14,445 bases of DNA. It comes from Blastocladiella britannica (Eukaryota; Blastocladiomycota; Blastocladiomycetes; Blastocladiales; Blastocladiaceae). The notes under the pieces were generated by a model. The model worked only from the letters and a program-made list of their open reading frames with translations. It ran no database searches and had not been told where the DNA came from. The DNA lies in the NCBI GenBank assembly GCA_025349905.2, contig MU624998.1, positions 1-14,445 of the forward strand, in the 5' to 3' direction. A program made the translations under genes and the position numbers. Positions 8,573-14,445 of the stretch are shown piece after piece (within the stretch, counting starts at the first letter, position 1; every line of letters starts with the position of its first letter).

Positions 8573-11500
8573 TCAGTGAGAGTACGGCCCGTGGTGCCCA
8601 GAAAACGGCGCACTACTGCCGTGCGACGACGTCGTCCCAAACGACTGCATCGACGCATAGTCCGAGAGCACATGCGGGTGCCCGGCCGCATCGTGCATGA
8701 CCAGCTGCCCGGCGTAATCGACCTGGTACGTTGCACCTTGATCATGCGCGTACCCCGCGCCCCCACCCGCAGCGGCCGGTGCCGAATCGCCGTGGTAATG
8801 GTGTCCCCATGCGTTCGCATCGTCCACGGGTGCCGCCGACCAGTCTTGCGGGTGTGCAGAATCAGAAGCCATGTACGGCGATTGCTGCTGTTGTTGAGTT
8901 TGCGTCGTTGTCATCCGCTCGGCAAGTACTGGGCCGCCCGATTGCTGCAGGTGCACGGAGGGCGTGTGCGACTGTCCCCCGGTCATGCCGCCGCCCATAC
9001 GCATATCGGCCCCTGCTGCCCCGGCGGCGCCACCGGTGGCCATGACGGGCCGTCCGCCAAGATCGTTCCATGTCCGAACTTGCGAATAAACGGACCGGCC
9101 CAGCTCAAGGGGTGAACTCAACGGCATCTCCCCGCCCTTCTTGGGTTTGGCGGCTGTTACATCTGCACCGTGGGAAGTTCGGGCGGCCTTGCTGCTCGGG
9201 TCCGCGGGGCTCCAATCGGTGCGACCGTGTACAGCGGGCGGACTCGCAGACGTGTACTCGTCCTCATCGTGCTGGTGCTGTGGGGCATATCGGGGCTGCT
9301 GAGTGTGGTGCGCCTGGTAGTGCAGCTGCGTTGCTGTTGGTTTGGAAGTTGTGGAGGGTGGCGACGCAAACGGTGCCCTTCCTCCATCGCCGCCATCGGC
9401 CGGGAAGGCGCCGGGAACCGTAGTCCCGTAGTCATGGTACTCGCCGTTGTAAAACTCGGACCCATCGTCAGCGAACCCAATTCCGGCATGCGTGCTTCGC
9501 ACCGAGCCCGACATGGCCGGCGCATAAATGCCACTCGCTCCAGAAATGCCGGATGCGTAGTCTTGCATGTGGCCGATTGGGGCGGACGTAGTGGTAGCCG
9601 CAGTCGTCGTCGGACCGGGAGGAGGAGGACCATTCTGGGCCGAGTAGTCATCAGCCGCAAACAGCCAGTCGTCGGGCAATCGGGACCGGCGCCGGCGATG
9701 GAACAGGACTGGCTGCTGCTGGGCAGGAGGCGAGACTGATCGAGCCGGTTCGTGGGTCCGGCTCTCTGGGCGCCGGTCGTACTGCACCGAAGGCGGCACG
9801 TGGTACCGGATCGACGAGCGCGCGGCCATGGACGCGAGAATGTTGGTATGTGAGATCCTTTTGCGCACGGACCCTCCCAGAGCGGCTCGCGAGGACATGT
9901 GCCGAAGGGATGCTGGGATCACCACTGGAGCCACGATCGATTCGGTCCGACTTGAAATAGGTGCTCTGCCCGTTTGCTGCTGCTGCGTCAACGCTGCTGC
10001 CGGTTTTGAATCAGGGGCTTGGAAGACAGCTTTCATGGACGGGAACCGGAACGAGAGGTTGTGCCCAATCGATTTGTGCAGGGCCTCCTTGCGGATCACC
10101 ATGCGCGAGACCTCGATCGATGGGACGCGCTTAAAAGAGATCCTGTAGTCGTACTGCGTGTCAGTCACTGCGTATTTAAAGCGAGGATTGATGTCGTACC
10201 GCGTGGGCTTGACCCATTGAATGGGTGCTTGGATCGTGTATTGGATTTTGACGGCGCCGACCGTCAGCGTGCACTTGCTGATAGTGGTGGATTGGATCCA
10301 GGGTCAGTGTTAGCTCCAATAGCAAGGCAAATGGATAAACGTACATGGACAAGAGCAACTGGCACCGAGCCTCGACAAGCTTGTTGCGTGGGAACTCAAA
10401 GTTGAGCTGGACGATATGCTTCTTGGCTGCCGCACTTGCGCTGCTCGAGCTCGAACTTCCTTTGCCGCCACCACCGGTGCCCTCGGCGAACGTGACGCTG
10501 CGAATACTGCGCATGCTGTCCATGTTGCGGAGCGCCGGCGCGCCAGTACCACCACCTCGGACCGACGCACGAGCGACTGCGCCGACGCCGCTGGCCCGCC
10601 CATAGCTCCCCTGGGTGTGGCCACGAAGTGAACCGGGCGATGGGACTTTACGCAGATTGGTACGCTGGCCCAGGCTGGACCGAATGCCGGCGAGAATTTG
10701 GCCCCCCATACTCGAGTCGGACGGTGCAACGCTGTCGCGGGCTGCCGGCGGCGCGACGTGCTCCAGGCTCCCCTCTGCCTCGGCGCCCATCCACGCCCAC
10801 GACTCTTGAACGTGCCATGCTTTACCCTGAACGAGAACCGTCGGCTCCCGCGGCGATCCCAACAGCGCCATGGGCGCCGGGTCGCTCGCCACCTCGGGGA
10901 CGCCCGCAACCCGAACCGCAAGGACAACGCATCCGCCCAACCGGTTGCGTTTTTCGTCCAGCTTCACGTGTGCTGCCGATGGCGTGACTGTGAGCACGGG
11001 CGCCAGACTGGGCATAGTGCGAGACGACCGCAGAGTACCGCCGGGGGTTGTTGCGGTGGCCATCGTGGACATGGTCGGCACCGATGAGATGATGGATGCG
11101 CGGCGACTCGAGTCCATGTACTCTGACAAGGGCACCGGACGCGAGCCACCCGAGCGGGGCGACGGACCGGAGGCCGTTGTAGCAGTAACCGGGGATTCCT
11201 CGGAGCGGACAGACGAATAGTCGGTGAGCGACTGGTGGGCCCACACTTGCTGCCCGCGCGACGCCGCAGCCACAGACGCAGGTCCACGGCGCGAGGAAGG
11301 AGACATGGACTCCATACTCCCGACCGACGTAGTAGCCATGCTCGCCATGGACGGTGCCGATGCGCGGAGCGGTGCAGAGCGTCCCCTTCCAGTATCCGTG
11401 ACCGCTGGTCGCGAGTCGTGTCGTTGATCCCCAGCAGCGGCGCTACGATAGCGCCACGAGGCAGGAGGAGTCAATGAACGGACGGGCAAGTCCGAGATGG

Positions 11501-13058
11501 GTACAAACGGCTGCTGTTTCGGGTGCTGCTGCTGCCGTGACTGGCGTTCGCCGTAGTCCTCTTCATCCCAGACGTCCTCAAACTCGTCGTCACCGCGCCG
11601 ACTGTCTCCCCACTGGGAGAATCCGGCCGATGGGAGCTCGGATGACGCAAACTCCAGGCCGGGGGAGTACACTGAGCCGGCGATGCTGCGAACGGATCCA
11701 TGGGTCTGAAGGGCAGGAAGGGCTGACTGCGAACGCCGGCGGCGAAGCACCACGTCGCGGCCTACTTGCTGCTCTTGCTCGTGTGCATCGAGTCTGTGTT
11801 GGTCCTGGTGGTGAGCGCGGACCAAGGCAACGGACAATGACTCGGCCGGGGCGACTGCGCGCGCATCCACCGCATGACGGGGTTGGGGAACCGCAAGCGT
11901 GTCGCTGGTGCTGGTGCCGCTGGTGTAACTACTACTGCTGCCAGCTGACTGGGTCGCGTACTGTCCCAGGACAAATTGCCGGACGTGTGTGCGGGCGACG
12001 GCCGACATTTCGTGATCAATGTACTGTGAGTCGTGTCCACCTACATGCTCTTGATGACGATGATGCTGCTGAAGATGCGGCGCAGCGGGTAAACGCGTGG
12101 GGAGGACCACCGTCGGCCGCTGGCCGCGGTACTGGACACGGAGACTTGTCTGGCTGCCGGACCGCGCGCGAATCGAGCCGATGGAGCGCACCGAGCCAAG
12201 CGGCGGGGAAGCGACCGGTCTTCCATGGCCGTGGACTGGATGGTACGTGGAGGGCCGCATCTGCTGCTGCTCTCTTTCTTGTTCGTGCTGCTGCTGCCTT
12301 TGCTGCTGGGCACGCAAGCCGGCTGCTGCAACAGGTGACATGGGCGTTGGAGGGAGAGGTCTCCGCGAGCCGCCATTGGGTGGGATCGAATATGAGGATG
12401 ACGAAGGCGAAGATATCGGAGGTGCGCCGGCAGCTTTGGCGCGAGCCGCGGCCGATTGAACCGTGATGACGCGGACCGTCGGCGGGTATGCGGCAGCATA
12501 CGTCGGGTCACCAGCGGCGGCAGCAGTGCGACTCTGTGCCGGAGCGACAGGCGCTTCTTGGCGCGAGTGCCGGACTCCAGGACGTGCCACTGGATCCGCA
12601 ACGGGAGCTACAGCAGCAGGGTAGGAATACGGGCGTGGAACCGGGATTCCGTGCTGCGCGCGGGCGGTCGGCCCATGCACGGTCGCGGTGGAAGCGCCAG
12701 GCGTCCCACTACCACTGGCTCCGGTAGACGAAGATGTCGATCCGGTTGGCGTGGAAGCAAGCGACGATCGGCGCTGTGGGACCCAAGCTCCAGTGTTGGG
12801 CGGACCCGGAGGCGGCGTGTAAGATGCAGGCGGTGTGACGGTGGTCGCCAAGGAAGAGACGATACCCAGCTGCTGGTGCTGCACTCGCGGAGTTTGTAGG
12901 TGGTGGTGTTGTCCGGGAACTGGAGTCAGGGTCGAGCCGGAGGAGGTGGCAGCGCTGGACGAGAGTGGAGTCGGTGCGGATCCCGCCGGCGAAGCCGGGG
13001 CAGAAGATTTACGTCTGGAGGTGGCCCTGCTCAGGCGATCACGGGCGGCGGCGAGCAT
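8573..13058 (-). CDS. Large mostly disordered Ser/Pro/Ala/Gln-rich protein with a small folded core, two exons
   Basis: Not recognised. Exons 13058-10345 and 10277-8573 give 4419 bases and 1472 residues. The intron 10344-10278 (67 bases, GTACGT, branch-like CTAAC, ATCAG) joins S904 to I905 in the middle of a beta-rich stretch. Residues 1-690 are low complexity: basic Ser/Ala start (RATSRRKSS), Pro/Ser/Thr-rich runs, Gln/Arg/Glu-rich QQQ segments near 260-275, and many SxxS and RS-type sites that could be phosphorylated. Two hydrophobic, probably folded segments follow, about 694-757 (GGCVVLAVRV, AWHVQESWAWMG) and about 879-993 (HIVQLNFEFPRNKL...CTLTVGAVKIQYTI...FKYAVTDTQYDYRISFKRV), separated by a Ser/Gly linker. 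The tail (about 1000-1472) is disordered, rich in His/Gly/Ser/Gln/Tyr with a GHHGPYSH end. No membrane segment or signal peptide is seen. It could be a signalling or cytoskeletal scaffold, or an arrestin/C2-like beta-sandwich protein; neither is established. Start chosen as the ATG after an A-tract. Confidence 0.72.
12261..12309. repeat. Interrupted CTG/CAG triplet repeat cluster
   Basis: Clusters of CTG on the plus strand (CAG on the coding minus strand) at about 12263-12270, 12287-12296 and 12301-12308 encode the Gln-rich stretch near residue 265 of the large disordered protein. The interruptions by CTCTTTCTTGTTCG encode Glu/Arg/Gln residues. Such tracts are length-variable within many species. 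Confidence 0.6.
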
Positions 13059-13090
13059 TTTTTTTGGCCAAGTGCCTTGCGATCAATCGA

Positions 13091-13361
13091 TCAGCGGTTG
13101 ATGATGTGAAATTGACCTTGTGCTTGATCGACTACCTGACACAAAGAAAGATGCGAGTATGAGCAAGCGCGGCCAGTCAGGTCCGAGGATGAACATTGCG
13201 CGTACCGTAATGCGGTCGACTTTCTTCTTTTGCGTTGGGATGAGCTTACCAGTCGCTGTCGCACTGCAAATGATGATAAAGTGAGGAGAGAGGCAGAAAA
13301 AGGGATGCGGCCAAGCATCGATTTTATTCAGCAGCAACTGCCGCGACTCGACCTTTTCCAT
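13091..13361 (-). CDS. Short two-exon ORF: tiny gene or spliced upstream ORF
   Basis: Exon A 13361-13206 and exon B 13135-13091 join to 201 bases and 66 residues. The intron 13205-13136 (70 bases) has GTACGC, a branch-like CTGAC and a pyrimidine-rich TTTCTTTGTGTCAG end, all typical of this window. Splicing gives the C-terminal run VVDQAQGQFHIINR then TGA. The N-terminus starts MEKVESRQLLLNKID, followed by a hydrophobic aromatic stretch (about residues 17-34) and a basic TQKKK. No family recognised. The stop lies only 32 bases before the ATG of the large disordered protein, so it may be an upstream ORF in a spliced leader rather than a separate gene. The 5' part could also contain a second intron ending at TTTGCAG about 13263. 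The splice is better supported than the start. Confidence 0.4.
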
Positions 13362-13373
13362 TTTGGGAGTTGT

Positions 13374-14445
13374 TCATCCGTTTCGAGGCACCGGCTTGCA
13401 GCAACGCATTCTTTTCACATTTCGCATTTCACATCGTTGTTCACGCCTGTCACAACCAATCCGGAAATCTAAGGAAAATGGGAAAAAGCTGAAACAACGT
13501 GATCTCGATCCTGTACAACTGCTGTCCAGGTATGCCAAAAGGAAAGGCAAATCGAGAGAGGGCGGGGTATAAGCCCAGTTGGAAGGTAGAAGGGGGTTTG
13601 GGTGGGCCAAATTATGACATGGGTAACGTCGGTTGCCCTCGGGGTGGTCGCGAGAATCGTTGTCGCGCTCAGCCTTCTCAGCCGCCGCCTGCACGGCTGC
13701 CGCCTGCTTGGCCACCACCTGCTTGGCCACCACCAGCAACTGCTCCAGCTCAAAAATCCGGTTTTGCGAGTTGTCGAGGAGGGACGCAGTGTCCTTCTTG
13801 TCCGCTTTCGCCTTCTCCAGCTCGACGTGCACTTGTGCTCGATCACCAGCCGCAGCAGTCGCCAGCTTGCAAGTCAGGCAAGCAACCGCCGCTGCCTTCT
13901 CGTTGACCACCTTTTGCCGCTTGGTGGTCTCGAGACGCTTTGCTGCCAGCTCCTTCATCCACTTCGCCAGCAATTCCCGCACCAACTCCTTGGCGTCCAT
14001 GGCGGCCAGCACCGCAATCGTGGCGATCACGGCTTGCGGGTCCTCCACAGCGACTTGCTCGTCCGCCTCGTCCGCCTGGGCCTCCTTTGCGTCCTTTGCG
14101 TCCTTGGCCTTCTTGGCCTTGAGAGCGCGAGCCGCTTTTTCGGCCTCCTCTTTGGCCAGGAGATCGGGCGACTCTTTGCGGAACGCGTTTGCGGAGCAGT
14201 AGTCCACAATGGCGAGCAACGCGCGGGAACCATCGTAGGCGACTTCGGTGGCGTGGCGGGAAATGCGCAAAAGGGTGTACTGGGCAAGCTCGACAGGGCC
14301 GTTTTTGAAAGCACCTCGCACACTCGTCGAATCGGTTACAATATCGGACTCGGCTGGATGCAACAACAAGCAAATCAGAACTGTTTTGTTGTATTCGGCA
14401 CAGGAAAAAATGGACATGGCAATCAGCCAGCGCCAGACAAAATGA
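13374..14445 (-). CDS. Ala/Lys/Glu-rich coiled-coil protein, 5' end beyond the window, 3' end uncertain
   Basis: An open frame ends at 13374 and reaches the window edge with no upstream stop; the first ATG inside is at 14417 (347 residues from there), but the nine codons before it are also open (HFVWRWLIA), so the real start may be outside. Counting from that ATG, residues 1-85 are mixed and possibly globular (ISRHATEVAYDGSRALLAIVDYC). About 86-250 is a strongly charged helix: EEAEKAARALKAKKAKDAKDA, then acidic EADEQVAVED, then KELVRELLAKWMKELAAKR and ELEQLLVVAKQVVAKQAAA, which suggests a long coiled coil. The final ~95 residues (from about DSRDHPEGN) lose this character, becoming rich in Pro, Cys, Phe and Arg, and look like translated non-coding DNA or unspliced sequence. 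No family can be named; Ala/Lys-rich coiled coils occur in many unrelated proteins. Confidence 0.5.
   Translation of the reverse strand, partial: HFVWRWLIAMSIFSCAEYNKTVLICLLLHPAESDIVTDSTSVRGAFKNGPVELAQYTLLRISRHATEVAYDGSRALLAIVDYCSANAFRKESPDLLAKEEAEKAARALKAKKAKDAKDAKEAQADEADEQVAVEDPQAVIATIAVLAAMDAKELVRELLAKWMKELAAKRLETTKRQKVVNEKAAAVACLTCKLATAAAGDRAQVHVELEKAKADKKDTASLLDNSQNRIFELEQLLVVAKQVVAKQAAAVQAAAEKAERDNDSRDHPEGNRRYPCHNLAHPNPLLPSNWAYTPPSLDLPFLLAYLDSSCTGSRSRCFSFFPFSLDFRIGCDRREQRCEMRNVKRMRCCKPVPRNG
13703..13732. repeat. Tandem 15-base repeat, two copies
   Basis: The unit CCTGCTTGGCCACCA occurs at 13703 and again at 13718. On the coding minus strand it produces the repeated VVAKQ stretch in the coiled-coil gene. 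The copies are identical, which points to a recent in-frame duplication. Confidence 0.75.
14091..14120. repeat. Short tandem repeats encoding Lys-Asp-Ala units
   Basis: TCCTTTGCG is repeated at about 14092 and 14101 and is followed by TCCTTGGCCTTCTTGGCC. On the minus strand these encode KAKKAKDAKDAKEA, the charged start of the coiled coil. In-frame 9-base duplication is the simplest explanation. Confidence 0.6.

Noticed and set aside
10278..10344. Reading the large minus-strand frame straight through to the stop at 10176
   Set aside because: The unspliced tail (HHYQQVHADGRRRQ...) looks random, while the intron has a good donor, branch and acceptor and restores the beta-rich stretch and a further 1.7 kb of open frame.
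11474..12466. Plus-strand open frame of 330 codons
   Set aside because: It is antisense to the low-complexity part of the large minus-strand gene. Its Arg/Gly/Ala-rich translation reflects GC-rich repeats, with no domain or splice logic.
13633..14202. Plus-strand Ser/Ala-rich open frame of 189 codons
   Set aside because: Mirror image of the Ala/Lys/Glu coiled coil on the minus strand. Repeated SA/FAS motifs are what the complement of GCC/AAG codons gives.

Overview
This window looks like gene-dense nuclear DNA from a GC-rich eukaryote, most likely a fungus and possibly an early-diverging one. The basis is many very short GT-AG introns (53-70 bases) with yeast-like branch points such as TACTAAT and TATTAAC, A-rich leaders just before start codons, small intergenic gaps, and eukaryotic families (monofunctional riboflavin kinase, a DDB1-type propeller protein, a SUMO-like fold). 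The lineage cannot be fixed from one window. No RNA gene, transposon or CRISPR array was recognised.

Layout. 1-101 is the leader of a three-exon riboflavin kinase gene (102-753, +). 754-1167 is a promoter region carrying three CACGTT-type hexamers ahead of a secreted PhoD-type alkaline phosphatase (1168-3018, +, four exons). Only 73 bases further on, a convergent minus-strand gene ends (4128-3092). Read without splicing it looks like a 247-residue coiled-coil protein ending at 3385, but two short introns extend it to 309 residues and reveal a C-terminal SUMO-like domain without a diglycine end. Its start codon lies 48 bases from that of a divergent plus-strand gene (4177-8400, nine exons, 1249 residues) of the DDB1/CPSF-A/MMS1 family.

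The right half is minus strand. A two-exon gene (13058-8573) encodes a 1472-residue, mostly disordered Ser/Pro/Ala/Gln-rich protein with a small folded core. Just upstream lies a two-exon 66-codon frame (13361-13091), either a tiny gene or a spliced upstream ORF in the leader of the large gene. At the right edge is an Ala/Lys/Glu-rich coiled-coil gene, open to the window edge, whose last ~95 codons are doubtful.

How they may work together. Riboflavin kinase and the phosphatase are independent metabolic genes. The suggestive pair is the SUMO-like coiled-coil protein and the DDB1-like protein, which share one tiny divergent promoter. DDB1/MMS1 proteins are adaptors of cullin ubiquitin ligases, and SUMO-like-domain proteins such as Rad60/Esc2 also act in genome maintenance, so co-regulation in a ubiquitin/SUMO-linked process is a reasonable but unproven inference.
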